From Tridacna crocea (taxonomy: Eukaryota; Mollusca; Bivalvia; Cardiida; Cardiidae): 64,000 bases of DNA. Shown here one piece after another: positions 58,601-64,000 of the stretch; the first letter of the stretch is position 1; every line of letters starts with the position of its first letter. The notes below the pieces were generated by a model. It was not told where the DNA came from. It worked only from the letters and a program-made list of their open reading frames with translations, and did not search any database. The DNA lies in assembly GCA_943736015.1 (NCBI GenBank), contig OX031073.1, forward strand, positions 31,275,210 to 31,339,209, in the 5' to 3' direction. Position numbers and translations under genes: made by a program.

Positions 58601-61600
58601 TAAATGGATACCAGTTACAACTTTGCTTCGGTTATATTTCAACAATTCTATACATTTAAGTTTGCATTAACCTAGGTTAAAACCCTTATATTACGTACAA
58701 ACTTCAGGCTATTTGGAGGTCTCGTCGCAGATATCAAACGGAAGCTACCGTTCTACAAGAGTGACTTCACGGACGCTCTTCATATACAGTGTGTGGCTTC
58801 TTTCTTCTTCTTGTTTCTTGCCACCCTGACCCCAAACGTGACCTTTGGAGGACTTCTGAGCCAGGCTACTGATAACTACATGGTATGTTTTCTTAGGTGC
58901 CCTTCGGTAAAAATTGTGAAATATGTAGTATGCGCTATAAAGCAGGAATGTTGCTTTAAGTCTTTACCAAACGACAAAAGTGTAGACTGGTCCATACTGA
59001 AAGCATTTGCTGACGACAAAATAAATGTAACTGAAAAAATTAAACTTGGTTTGGGATGGGTATAAAACGTTGTGGAAAAGTCGTAAATGTGTGGTAAAGA
59101 GTTAACTCGTTACCAATTCTAGACGAGTTCAAATTGAAAGCACTTGCAGACGACTATATAAAAGTAACTCAAAAATCTAAATTTGTTTCAAGCATGCAGA
59201 AAACAATGAAGGAATAGGAGAAAGTGTTGGTTACCGCACAATATTCTCTCGAGACCACTGGCTGCTTCTCCACATTACATTCGTCGAAATAATGATCAGC
59301 GGTGAGAGAAGAATGATTTCTTGTCGCAATGACTATCATCAATCCTCGGAAAGAAATCGGCTAAGCAGGGGAGCGGAAAAGAAGGATGATTGTGTTTTTT
59401 TTCCTTATCGTGTAGAAAAGATATTGTCTTCTGAAATGGATATTTAGCTTTTCTTTTTGGTCTCTCTCTCTAAGCTGCCAGCAAAAAGCACAAGGAGTAG
59501 CGCAAAGTAAGCTTGTAAGATTAGATGTTCTCTTTGAATATTTTACAGGGCGCCATGGAATGCATTCTTTCAGCCTCTATATCTGGAATTCTATTTGCCC
59601 TCTTCTCTGGACAACCACTGAACATCCTTGGCAGCACTGGACCGATGTTGGTGCTAGAAGGAATTCTATACAAATTTTGCAAGTAAGCTAGCGTTTATGT
59701 CTATTTTAAGCACATCATATGGCGCACTTTTTTCATTTTTTTTTTCTTGTATATTTCCTGCGGCGGTGCCCTATTATTTTCAGCTTTATCTCTTGTATAT
59801 TTCCTGCAGCAAACCACCCTATGGTAAGGAAAGAGTATAAACAAAATCTTTCCCGAATGAAACCAATATTGCTAACGGACGATATGTAGATTTTTATGGT
59901 GATCGACGCCTCATGCTCATATTTAGCTAAAAACGCGTAGTCTATGTCTCGTAGATGTTCTTAGGGTAGCCTAATTTTGCATACGTAATGTTATACAGGG
60001 GTTACTTTTTTCATTTTCATTGTTATCTGCAGCAAATTTGTGTAGGCCTAAAGATAATTAATTTTGTAATTGAACGTCAATCGTCAGTACTCGGCATTTT
60101 AACAGTGTATAGAGGATGGGACTGTAGGAGTGCTTCTTATATTTTAACTCTTTCCTAACTGCAGACGACATAAGTAGCTTTTTGTGGACAGTGAAGATCA
60201 AAATCAGACTTCACAGACCATGCAGTCTGATCTGTAGGCTGCACAGTCCATTACTCTAATCCTAGTTTATGAACAACGTTGTTCTTCAACGTGCAGCGAA
60301 GGTGTATTATATCTAATAACGTTAAAAATGAAAGAGTTACTGAACCAAGCCTTACAGTCTATTTCCTGTAGCACTACATGTCTATTTTTTTCAATTTGGT
60401 CCGAAGGAAACTTATTCGTATCTTTTCCATTACGTATCTGTCACAAAATTCGCTGAAGGATAGATCTAGTCTCTCTGTAGTGAACAGCCAATAAACATCA
60501 TTACCGAGCAGATGTGTGCTAGGAATTTAGTAAAGATGTAACCCAGTTTATTATAAATTTCCTTTTTCTTCCTTTTTGTTTTTCTTTTTAAGTCTTTCTT
60601 TCGTCTTTTTTTCCCTATAGCAAAATAGATTTTAGGACCTAAAAGAGCCATCTTAACTTAATTTGTCCAATTCTTAAACAGCGTATATCAAGGATATTTG
60701 TAAACATTGTCCTTCTTTCAATCTAGTATTTATTTTCTGGCAATAAACAATTTGAAATTGAGCTGATTTAGATCTATTCCCTTTTTAATGATTGAAAAAG
60801 CGCTCTGGGTTTGTTGATGTTTGATGGCTGATGTTGAAGCCAAGGCGTCCACAAAGCTTTGTCGTTTTTCGTAAAATTGGATTATTGTTGATAGTACTGG
60901 ATACCATCCTCTTCGAATTTTTCCAAGAAATCAAGAGCTTATGTTTATATACGCACATATCTTTTGGGTTACTTTCTTATCTTTATTTGTCCTGCACCGG
61001 GCGCATTTCTGGTAGAAAGTTGTCTTATCGTTGCATGATTAATTCGTTAAATCAACCGTGAATAGGCAATTAATATATTCCAAGATTTCTTTGTTATTTT
61101 TCCTTTTGATTTATTGTTGGAAAATCTTCGAAGAATGGAGTAACCCAATTATGGAAGACTTAGTTTTTGCAGAAAAGAACCATTGATGTGCGTACTCGGG
61201 GCAAATCCTCATTAAATCTTGTAATCGATTCATCGTATATAGCTATGTCGAGAATACAGTACTCTGCAAGCGATTCTAACTGCATTCAGCATTTTCAGTC
61301 TATTTTAAGCACGTGTGAACTAAACGTTAGACAATTGTGTACTATTTCAAATCACGATCAAACTGTTGACTTTATAAAAAATTAACGAGCATTTAAAACG
61401 GTTAAAATTCTTGACAGAATGAACTATATTTCGCATAAGAGATATTCATCAAGATCTACAAAACTTGTAAATGCTTATAGACTAGATCTTCGGCGTTTCT
61501 ATTTTGTAAAACATTTTTTCATATCTGTTTTGGGTCTAGATCTACTTTGGTTCAAAAAAGAAAGGGTCACCCTAGATCAAATCCTAAGATTTTTTGTGTC

Positions 61601-63221
61601 TTGGAGCAAAACACTATCTAAACACCGGCAAATAACGAATTTGCTGTTAATATGCATGCATGGTGTTTAACTTTGCCATCTTTCAAAGCGTTTTAAGCCA
61701 ACACTGTCTAGAAATCAAACTATTCAGATTTTTAAAATCATTTTCGCCTAAAAATAGCATCGCATCGGACGATGTAGAACCAAAATCAGGACGCACTTCT
61801 TCACAATCTGACTTTGATTTACATTGTCAGCAAAACCTTGTTGAATCTCATCTAATTTGCGTAAGTGTTACCACTATAAAAACAAAAGGCTAAGATGAAC
61901 CCCCAGACCTAATTCATGACATTCATTTCAGGGACCAGGACTGGGATTTCATGCCATTTCGGGTTTGGGTCGGATTTTGGACAGGATTTATGATACTCCT
62001 TATTGTTGCCTTCGACCTGAGCGCCCTCGTGAGGTATATCACGAGATTTACGGAAGAAAGTTTTGCCTGCCTGATAGCCCTTATATTCATATACCAAGCG
62101 TTCAAGAAAACTTTTGGGATCCAGAAAGAAGCTAAAGTTCACTTCCATCCGGATGAAAACTCTCACAACTGCTTTTGTATAATGGAGAACTCTACATATA
62201 TCTCCATTCAAGACAAAACCTATTTGAATAGCTCGTCATTGCACCAGAACGAGACTACTTCCGGTTCCTTCTACAGTGAGTGCACATTGCTAGGTGGCAC
62301 GTTAGTTGGAGGTGGCTGTAACGACAAATATACGCCGGATGTTTTCTTTTTCTCCCTGATTTTGTTCTTTGGTACCTACACACTAGCTACAACCTTGGTT
62401 CACTTTAGACACAGCCTTTTCTTTCCTACATGGGTAAGTTTGCTCTGTCTAATTTTCCATCTTTATCACTATTAACATTTATTTCTGTACTACAGATATA
62501 GTACTCTATATTCATTTGGATCCAAAATTTATCTGCTTAAGTAGACTCTTTCAATGCTGTGTAAAGTCATCGAATGAGTTTACCAGAGTAGATCATTTTG
62601 CAATAAAAAAACATGGTTATATCAAAAATACTATTTATGTCGTTAGAATTACGATGATAATAAAACTGTCAGTTCCAATTCATCTATTAACCGAAAAAGA
62701 TACACATGGCCATGTACTTAAAATCAAGAAAATCCTGTAGACATAGTTGTTAGAATTTATTCGGTGCACATGTTTCAAGGTTTTTTGTTAAAAATTTCCT
62801 GAATCCTAGAAAGACGATTTTTGTATAAGGCGTTTGACCATTTGCAGTAGCATGGTTGAAGTAGAAATATGCTATTTGTTTAATATTACGCTTAGGTGTG
62901 TTTCTAGAATAACCAAATATCGTAACAATAACCTTTGACCTATCGACAAAATTGCTGACGCGGCTTGAGATTCTGTTTAATTTGCATGGTTGGAAAGGCA
63001 GCATCATTGTTTCTGCTCAAAGAAAGTTGTTTCATTTTCTTTTAGGCGAGAAGCACTGAGTTGTCTATGTTTTAAGAACTTTAAATCCATTTTTTTCTTT
63101 ATTACAGGTGAGAACCAATGTTAGCGACTTTGCAGTCCTTATTTCTATCATAATTATGGTCAGCCTGGACGCAGCAACTGGTATACCGACCCCAAAACTT
63201 ACAGTGCCAACAGAATTTAAG
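42298..63221 (+). CDS. SLC4A4-like: SLC4-family Na+/bicarbonate cotransporter, NBCe-like, 12 exons, partial at both ends
   Basis: This gene would carry bicarbonate/carbonate, probably with Na+, across the plasma membrane. Twelve exons (entries below) splice with matching phases and GT-AG borders into about 682 residues. Residues ~1-330 are the cytoplasmic band-3 domain, with landmarks EMARWVRYEEAVEEGG, RWSKPHVASL, MRKIPQGAEAVNLLIGEV and PPGTWDPSTRIEPP. The membrane domain starts near residue 374 (RLFGGLVADIKRKLPF, then TFGGLL and GQPLNILGSTGP). FDLSALVRYITRFTEE has the Asp typical of Na+-coupled SLC4 members where anion exchangers have FEGS. Loop 3 has four cysteines and three N-glycosylation sequons, as in NBCe1. 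ATDN, DQDWDF and ECTLLGGTLVG favour NBCe over electroneutral members. The stilbene-type KMIK motif of NBCe1 reads KTFG here. The initiator exon was not found, and the C-terminal half of the membrane domain lies beyond the window. Family assignment is firm; the electrogenic subtype is inferred. Confidence 0.93.
42553..42786 (+). mobile_element. family F MITE, decayed, in intron 1
   Basis: gcaactagcgaaaaggggca, cattcggacatctgcgtaat, cagtagacttgcgaaaaaca, cgacactttacgcaaatgtc. It starts about 60 bp after the exon 1 donor. Both cassettes have lost symmetry. Confidence 0.75.
43291..43320 (+). repeat. (GA)n microsatellite
   Basis: About 15 ga units in intron 1. Confidence 0.9.
43320..43435 (+). 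mobile_element. family A MITE, decayed
   Basis: gatccctgagaaaagaggct, tgctggtactaagcattttc, gtttatgagttaatgg. A further right-end piece is at 43610-43690. Confidence 0.5.
43701..44208 (+). mobile_element. family G MITE, copy 3, in intron 1
   Basis: The palindrome at 43713-43848 has more mismatches than other copies. Then tattccccgtggtgtatccc, gattacgtcatatttccat and tatcctatcgaaaagcatta. Confidence 0.82.
44436..44663 (-). mobile_element. family A TTAA-MITE
   Basis: ttaactctttaccaaacg to ttgcaaaggattaa; hairpin with a few changes. Confidence 0.88.
44775..44962 (-). mobile_element. family D MITE, extended copy
   Basis: ccaaggctgttaagtgcgac, ggacctctaccggacaatgt, the hairpin gatcagactgcacagaatgt, then the flank tttgctatcaacgtgaaagt. 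Confidence 0.8.
45064..45324. mobile_element. family F MITE, complete, two cassettes
   Basis: A 261-bp element with long ends (ggagtgcaacatgcgaaaag / its mirror) and two hairpins, gcctgcgcagtccgcgcagg and gcctgtgcggactgcacatg, separated by a non-palindromic ~65 bp (ggtacagtagacttgtgtaa). Flanked by ..ata and tat.., so a TA target is possible. Same layout at 50015. Confidence 0.88.
45339..45500. repeat. family V foldback with ~72-bp arms, single copy
   Basis: attataaaatgaacacaagc, tttcggcggtacaaccg, cttcttcaagtgtgatcctg and the mirrored arm, with one visible mismatch and an ~18-bp loop. It lies 14 bp right of family F and just left of a family A MITE. Confidence 0.88.
45512..45737 (+). mobile_element. 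family A MITE
   Basis: ttaactattcaacacaca, gtgggaaaagaagaaaatgc, gtcgtctgcaaatgctttca, atctggttaaaggttaa. Confidence 0.85.
45779..45829 (+). mobile_element. family K right end
   Basis: aacatgggtcattttgtaat, ggggtcatttctctgcatta, caccggg; the rest of the element is absent. Confidence 0.7.
45829..45928 (+). repeat. family D hairpin with right flank, beside exon 2
   Basis: gcgtagatccaagattagac, tgcaagttctgttcagtctg, ctacactctcggcaacagg, tttagcaactaaaggatt. It ends about 20 bp before the exon 2 acceptor. Confidence 0.75.
45948..46108 (+). CDS. SLC4A4-like: SLC4-like gene, exon 2
   Basis: The acceptor is CTTACAG and the donor is TCG|gtgggg. Joined to the exon before, it gives ARWVRYEEAVEEGGQRWSKP and then HVASLMMEALQDLQ and ILDCKANLMSDIV. 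RWSKPHV is the most conserved stretch of the SLC4 cytoplasmic domain. 161 bp; one codon is split at each border, in register with its neighbours. Confidence 0.95.
46280..46317. repeat. family C half
   Basis: aactgtagttacgagttttt and gaagtaaacccacga, one arm only. Confidence 0.6.
46342..46559 (-). mobile_element. family A2 TTAA-MITE, complete, in intron 2
   Basis: ttaatcctttaccccata to ggattaaagggttaa. The hairpin gtgacaaaaggtgaaattgc differs from family A1 on both arms together. Confidence 0.9.
46657..46824 (+). CDS. SLC4A4-like: SLC4-like gene, exon 3
   Basis: The acceptor is TTTCCAG and the donor is AATG|gtatgg. It reads ETVLDAWLKDRSFAVMLRNH and then a lysine-rich stretch (HKFQHYKKENKSIKRKP, LKLKEAYIN). 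It lines up with the NBCe region after the WSKPHV block ([20 protein letters not shown]). The basic tail is poorly conserved in the family, so the exact 3' border rests on phase agreement with exon 4. Confidence 0.85.
46860..47678. other. intron 3, unrecognised part
   Basis: No repeat or extra exon was seen; a short inverted pair (actagacaaatttcactttc / tttgtctagtttgtctgc) lies at 47390-47430. Confidence 0.4.
47679..47875. mobile_element. family H foldback MITE, copy 3, in intron 3
   Basis: ggtccgtattatccaaccat to ggtgaatacggacc, ~97-bp arms, tip gctaaaccatttggtttagc. Confidence 0.92.
48467..48600. repeat. family W foldback, single copy
   Basis: tcatcagcttacggttagta, tggggaaatatttgccgaaa and aaggga, mirrored to ccatattaaccacaagctga. 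Arms about 50 bp with few mismatches. Confidence 0.85.
48700..48902 (+). mobile_element. family A MITE, decayed
   Basis: gaaaacatcgacgaaaaagg, ttacgatgttttcaaccttt, gcaggtgcttttaatttggg, tagagggttaa. Confidence 0.6.
49050..49180 (+). mobile_element. SINE B fragment
   Basis: gatgtcgctgatcattgtct, tgtgggaaagcagccagtgg, caaggcactggtactgg. Confidence 0.6.
49550..49903 (+). mobile_element. family R, 10-bp-TSD MITE, copy 2, in intron 3
   Basis: A 354-bp element from cgttgtctgcgcatg to agcgggagataatg, between exact direct repeats cggcttctca at 49540-49549 and 49904-49913. The ends are weakly inverted (c.tt.tct..gc). Closely matches 57979-58330 in the other orientation. Confidence 0.9.
50015..50274. 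mobile_element. family F MITE, complete, in intron 3
   Basis: ggagtgcaacacgcgaaaag to cgtgtgttgcactcc, two cassettes as at 45064 but in the opposite order. Confidence 0.9.
50275..51844. other. intron 3, 1.6 kb largely unrecognised
   Basis: A ~67-bp direct duplication is visible at 51530-51632 (ggctttttctgaaataaata / ggctttttctgagataaaaa, each followed by agtatttaggcaaaaataat). Otherwise nothing. Confidence 0.45.
51850..51900. repeat. family D, decayed remnant
   Basis: acttgcagcctgatctttta, tctacactgtcc; one arm only. Confidence 0.5.
52036..52115 (+). CDS. SLC4A4-like: SLC4-like gene, exon 4
   Basis: This is an 80-bp exon between TATTTCAG and CAG|gtataa. It completes the split Gly codon of exon 3 and reads YEADLKVHGVSQYCPDSP, ending in LALGSQ. 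The segment falls in the variable linker of the cytoplasmic domain, so homology alone is weak. The splice sites, phase on both sides and position in the gene support it. It follows a 5.2-kb intron full of MITEs. Confidence 0.72.
52172..52400 (+). mobile_element. family A2 TTAA-MITE, complete, in intron 4
   Basis: ttaaccctttactccacag to cttatggggtaaagggttaa; the hairpin gtggcaaaaggtgaaattgc looks perfect. It starts 57 bp after exon 4. Confidence 0.93.
52580..52687 (+). repeat. compound microsatellite (TTG)n-(TTTG)n
   Basis: About 22 ttg units followed by about eight ttgt units, then t- and g-runs. A poly-Cys ORF across it is an artefact. Confidence 0.95.
53195..53411 (-). mobile_element. family A1 TTAA-MITE, complete, in intron 4
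   Basis: ttaaccctttcccaaac to gtttgggaaagggttaa; the hairpin gtgggaaaaggagaaattgc with cgtgacg tip. Confidence 0.93.
53447..53531 (+). repeat. tRNA-like sequence in intron 4
   Basis: An A-box-like tagctcggtgg, a loop ctttta within ggtcttttaaacc, and a strong B box (gggttcgaatcccg) in a paired T arm. There is no acceptor stem, and the variable region is long. Best read as a SINE head or tRNA pseudogene, not a working tRNA. Confidence 0.5.
53869..53976 (+). CDS. SLC4A4-like: SLC4-like gene, exon 5
   Basis: The acceptor is CATCCTAG and the donor is CTTAAG|gtatgt; 36 whole codons. It reads NKSFMRKIPQGAEAVNLLIG then EVEELERTVAAFIRLK. This matches the NBC motif KKIPRDAEASNVLVGEVDFL and IAFVRL. 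The methionine at 53881 is internal, not a start. Confidence 0.95.
53991..54252 (+). mobile_element. family I foldback MITE, copy 3, just after exon 5
   Basis: tgtgacccatcacgtaaaag to gcgtgttgggtcac; cassette gaactgcgac..gccaaccctgg with tcagcctgctcgaattgcgc. It begins 14 bp after the exon 5 donor. Confidence 0.88.
54515..54705 (+). mobile_element. SINE B-related element with inverted ends
   Basis: ggttggttgtattggggttt at the left mirrors ttaaaccctaatacaaccaa at the right. The interior gtcggtggctttgggaaaaa and accgaccgccatgatatgac matches 21535-21700. Confidence 0.7.
55104..55320 (+). mobile_element. family A MITE, decayed
   Basis: acttaccaaacgatccc, tttgtcgccttcaaatgctt, aattttgaaaagtctcaaag. 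Confidence 0.6.
55422..55878 (-). mobile_element. family G MITE, copy 4, in intron 5
   Basis: aaatttatttcatgctttcc at the left; the palindrome at 55737-55870 is nearly perfect with tip ccagtggctgctgcgccact. It ends about 75 bp before exon 6. Confidence 0.9.
55953..56087 (+). CDS. SLC4A4-like: SLC4-like gene, exon 6
   Basis: The acceptor is TACTTCAG and the donor is GATGAG|gtaagc; 45 whole codons. It reads TASNVGNITEVDIDTKFIFV then ILGPKDYLGHCAEIGRCMAA, ending in LFTDE. It matches LTEVPVPTRFLFILLGP and EIGRAIATLMSDE of NBCe1. These are core strands and a helix of the cytoplasmic fold. Confidence 0.95.
56501..56647 (+). CDS. SLC4A4-like: SLC4-like gene, exon 7
   Basis: The acceptor is TCCATACAG and the donor is CACAG|gtttgt; 49 whole codons. 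It reads IFRCVAFRARDRGDILAGVH, then TVLPPGTWDPSTRIEPP and DEIPSQ. It matches AYKAKDRHDLIAGIDEF and VLPPGEWDPAIRIEPP of NBCe1, the end of the cytoplasmic fold. A truncated second copy lies 16 bp past the repeated segment, within intron 7. Confidence 0.96.
56694..56815 (+). pseudogene. relic partial tandem copy of SLC4-like exon 7
   Basis: This segment repeats 56555-56677: the last 93 bases of exon 7 plus about 30 bases of intron. I count 11 base differences in the coding part and no indel. Eight are silent and three change residues (P to T, P to H, I to L). The reading frame stays open through the copied PSQ end. The donor gt is replaced by ct, the 5' part of the exon is missing, and no acceptor in correct phase lies just upstream. 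The copy is probably not spliced today. Confidence 0.85.
57040..57115. repeat. family D, decayed, in intron 7
   Basis: atctgacagtacagtttaaa, gaacagaccatacgttctgt, gcagtattatcttcagctac, actttccgcac. Confidence 0.65.
57190..57317 (+). CDS. SLC4A4-like: SLC4-like gene, exon 8 (linker to membrane domain)
   Basis: The acceptor is CCTACAG and the donor is GGACG|gtagga. It reads DHRKTMTTSKSTISLSAMEK, then a Gly/Asp/Asn-rich stretch and LVRTGR. NBCe1 has DKRKNM, a Gly/His-rich stretch and LQRTGR at this place. This is the flexible linker between the cytoplasmic and membrane domains. The exon ends two bases into the Arg codon. Confidence 0.92.
57574..57805 (-). mobile_element. family A TTAA-MITE, complete, in intron 8
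   Basis: ttaactctttcccaaacg to tttggtcaatggttaa; hairpin gctggttaccagc intact. Confidence 0.92.
57945..58410 (-). mobile_element. SINE B fragment split by family R
   Basis: atatcatggtatctttacac on the left and aatattatttcagtcatatc, acggcgatgctac on the right of the family R element. Confidence 0.55.
57979..58330 (-). mobile_element. family R, 10-bp-TSD MITE, copy 3, inside SINE B
   Basis: A 352-bp element between ccgctttcaa (57969-57978) and ccactttcaa (58331-58340). The duplicated site belongs to a SINE B (..atttcagtcatatcacggcg follows). The ends cattatctcccgc and, inverted, cgttgtctgcgc pair imperfectly. Confidence 0.9.
58708..58882 (+). CDS. SLC4A4-like: SLC4-like gene, exon 9 (first membrane span)
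   Basis: The acceptor is AACTTCAG and the donor is TACATG|gtatgt. It reads LFGGLVADIKRKLPFYKSDF, the hydrophobic VASFFFLFLATLTP, then NVTFGGLLSQATDNYM. It matches RFCGGLIKDIKRKAPFF and ITFGGLLGDATDN of NBCe1. The TFGG Thr and Gly, reported to matter for NBCe1 transport, are kept. Confidence 0.97.
58961..59250 (-). mobile_element. two truncated family A MITEs in tandem, intron 9
   Basis: The first: taagtctttaccaaacgaca..gtggtaaagagttaa at 58961-59104. The second: ttaactcgttaccaattcta..ggaataggagaaagtgttgg from 59101. Both have lost the second hairpin arm. Confidence 0.7.
59250..59372 (-). mobile_element. SINE B fragment, reversed
   Basis: ctcgagaccactggctgctt, gtcgcaatgactatcatcaa, tcctcggaaagaaatcg. 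Confidence 0.6.
59549..59682 (+). CDS. SLC4A4-like: SLC4-like gene, exon 10 (membrane spans 2-3)
   Basis: The acceptor is TTTTACAG and the donor is TGCAA|gtaagc. It reads GAMECILSASISGILFALFS, then GQPLNILGSTGPMLVLEGIL and YKFCK. The GQPLxILGSTGP signature is diagnostic for SLC4. It ends two bases into the Lys codon completed by exon 11. Confidence 0.97.
59683..60170. other. intron 10, left part, unrecognised
   Basis: A short direct repeat (tcttgtatatttcctgc at about 59745 and 59790) is the only pattern seen. Confidence 0.4.
60175..60245. repeat. family D, decayed
   Basis: gtggacagtgaagatcaaaa, tcagacttcacagaccatgc, agtctgatctgtag. Confidence 0.6.
60246..61765. other. intron 10, 1.5 kb unrecognised
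   Basis: No repeat ends, and no exon with SLC4 similarity. Several short ORFs are unremarkable. The SLC4 frame passes directly from exon 10 to exon 11, so no exon is needed here. Confidence 0.45.
61770..61845. repeat. family D, decayed
   Basis: gacgatgtagaaccaaaatc, aggacgcacttcttcacaat, ctgactttgatttacattgt. Confidence 0.55.
61932..62433 (+). CDS. SLC4A4-like: SLC4-like gene, exon 11 (spans 4-6 and extracellular loop 3)
   Basis: This is the longest exon, 502 bp, between CATTTCAG and ACATGG|gtaagt. It reads DQDWDFMPFRVWVGFWTGFM, then FDLSALVRYITRFTEESFAC and LIALIFIYQAFKKTFG. The loop that follows has sequons NST, NSS and NET and four cysteines (CFC, SEC, GGC), as in NBCe1 loop 3. A hydrophobic span (FFFSLILFFGTYTLATTLV) and FFPTW close it. 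The Asp after AF is the residue reported to mark Na+-coupled SLC4 members. KTFG stands where NBCe1 has the stilbene-reactive KMIK. Confidence 0.97.
62434..63107. other. intron 11, unrecognised
   Basis: AT-rich intron with no repeat that I recognise. Confidence 0.45.
63108..63221 (+). CDS. SLC4A4-like: SLC4-like gene, exon 12 (last in window)
   Basis: The acceptor is TATTACAG and the donor is TTTAAG|gtataa; 38 whole codons. It reads VRTNVSDFAVLISIIIMVSL then DAATGIPTPKLTVPTEFK. It matches ISDFAIILS and VGVDTPKLIVPSEFKP of NBCe1. The next expected exon (the RGW block and later spans) is not in the window. Confidence 0.97.
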
Positions 63222-63397
63222 GTATAATATAGTTTCGAATTTGGCGAGTTTCGAATTCGGTGCTTCGAAATACATATATTCTCTTAATACAGATTAACTT
63301 ACATCGTTTTCCATGTCGTTTTATAGATCACATCGAAATAAGTGTAACGAGAAAGTTGTACTAAATGTCAATCATATAAGTAGAGGATTACCAACTG

Positions 63398-63530
63398 GCT
63401 GTGTGTGACATTAAAACTCTGTCACTCGAATGGGGTGTCATGAGAATGAAAAAAAAAAGAGTGTGAAGGACGAGTTTTTTTTAACTGCAAATAACCCCAT
63501 TCGAGTGACAGGTTTTTAAAATCACACACA
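63398..63530. repeat. family Y foldback, single copy
   Basis: tgtgtgacattaaaactctg, tcactcgaatggggt mirrored by accccattcgagtgacag and aaaatcacacaca, with an a-rich, imperfect middle. Confidence 0.75.
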
Positions 63531-63782
63531 ATCAGTAGATTATCTGATTTATCATATTCCCATTCACCCCTTTTATTATCCTACCGGTTATAAAGAATGT
63601 TGCAATATGAGATATACGGAAAAAAGAAGTACCGGCAAAAATTTAAAAACTATATCGTCACTAGTAATGATATGATAATTAGTGTCACTGATGAAGTTAT
63701 TCACTGTGAAATCCCACTGACAGGAGTGTAACGAAGACGACTTCATGTATCGAAAATTGAACTAAGAAAACTATATATGGCG

Positions 63783-63889
63783 TGTAACATGCGAAAAGGG
63801 ACATTCGGACATTTGCGTAAAGTGTCGTCTCGGATCAGCCTGCGCACTCTGCGCAGGCTAATCCGAGACAGCACTTTACGTCAACATTA
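63783..63889 (+). mobile_element. family F MITE, left part
   Basis: gtaacatgcgaaaagggaca, the cassette gcctgcgcactctgcgcagg. It stops where family L starts. Confidence 0.8.
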
Positions 63890-63891
63890 TT

Positions 63892-64000
63892 AGTTGTACG
63901 GTCAGGTGGCAGGGGACTTGGAAACTTGTTCACGGCTGTGGTGAATCATGTCGCCCCGAGCCGAAGGCGAGGTGGCGACATGATTCACCACAGCCGTGAA
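63892..64000. mobile_element. family L foldback, cut by the window end
   Basis: gttgtacggtcaggtggcag, then the arm ttcacggctgtggtgaatca, the tip ccgagccgaaggcgaggt and the mirrored arm. Related to the array at 32812. Confidence 0.8.

Overview
This is animal nuclear DNA, AT-rich, with canonical GT-AG introns and a very dense load of short non-autonomous repeats. The repeats look molluscan: tRNA-derived SINEs ending in AATC-type tails, elements that start with a gagggcc/gctcacctga end, carry about 166-bp core repeats and end in an acgg-rich run, and many foldback MITEs. A bivalve, perhaps a heterodont, is the best guess. The species cannot be fixed from the sequence alone.

The one convincing protein-coding gene lies on the + strand in the right third (42298 to 63221 and beyond). 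Twelve exons keep phase at every junction and encode about 682 residues of an SLC4 bicarbonate transporter. The sequence is closest to the electrogenic Na+/HCO3- cotransporters (NBCe, SLC4A4/A5 type). It covers the cytoplasmic domain and the first half of the membrane domain, including the large extracellular loop. The true 5' end was not found in the window, and the last membrane spans lie past position 64000. Intron 7 holds a relic tandem copy of most of exon 7.

Positions 1 to 42000 hold no recognisable gene. They are a mosaic of: TTAA-flanked piggyBac-type MITEs with a central hairpin (about 30 whole or decayed copies across the window); 80-bp cytosine/guanine-tipped foldbacks (near 430, 2300, 2710, 5576, 7747); 450-bp elements with a 130-bp palindrome (5851, 17156, 43701, 55422); about 190-bp full foldbacks (9941, 23729, 31473, 47679); a 350-bp element with 10-bp target duplications (1052, 49550, 57979); SINEs; nested-palindrome GGGTCATT elements (21704, 34826, 41194); and several tandem arrays (9483, 10482, 18597, 27755, 32812, 36806). 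No ORF resembling a transposase, reverse transcriptase, capsid or envelope protein was recognised, so every element here appears non-autonomous.

The main new observations are these. (1) A 31-unit, about 50-bp minisatellite at 18597-20370 appears to have grown from the single-copy tail of a neighbouring foldback element family. (2) A MITE inserted in that array shows its TTAA duplication against intact sister units. (3) One palindromic cassette of about 68 bp recurs inside four MITE families that otherwise differ. (4) The exon-7 relic has mostly synonymous differences from its parent. Family letters (A to Y) used below are local labels for this window only.
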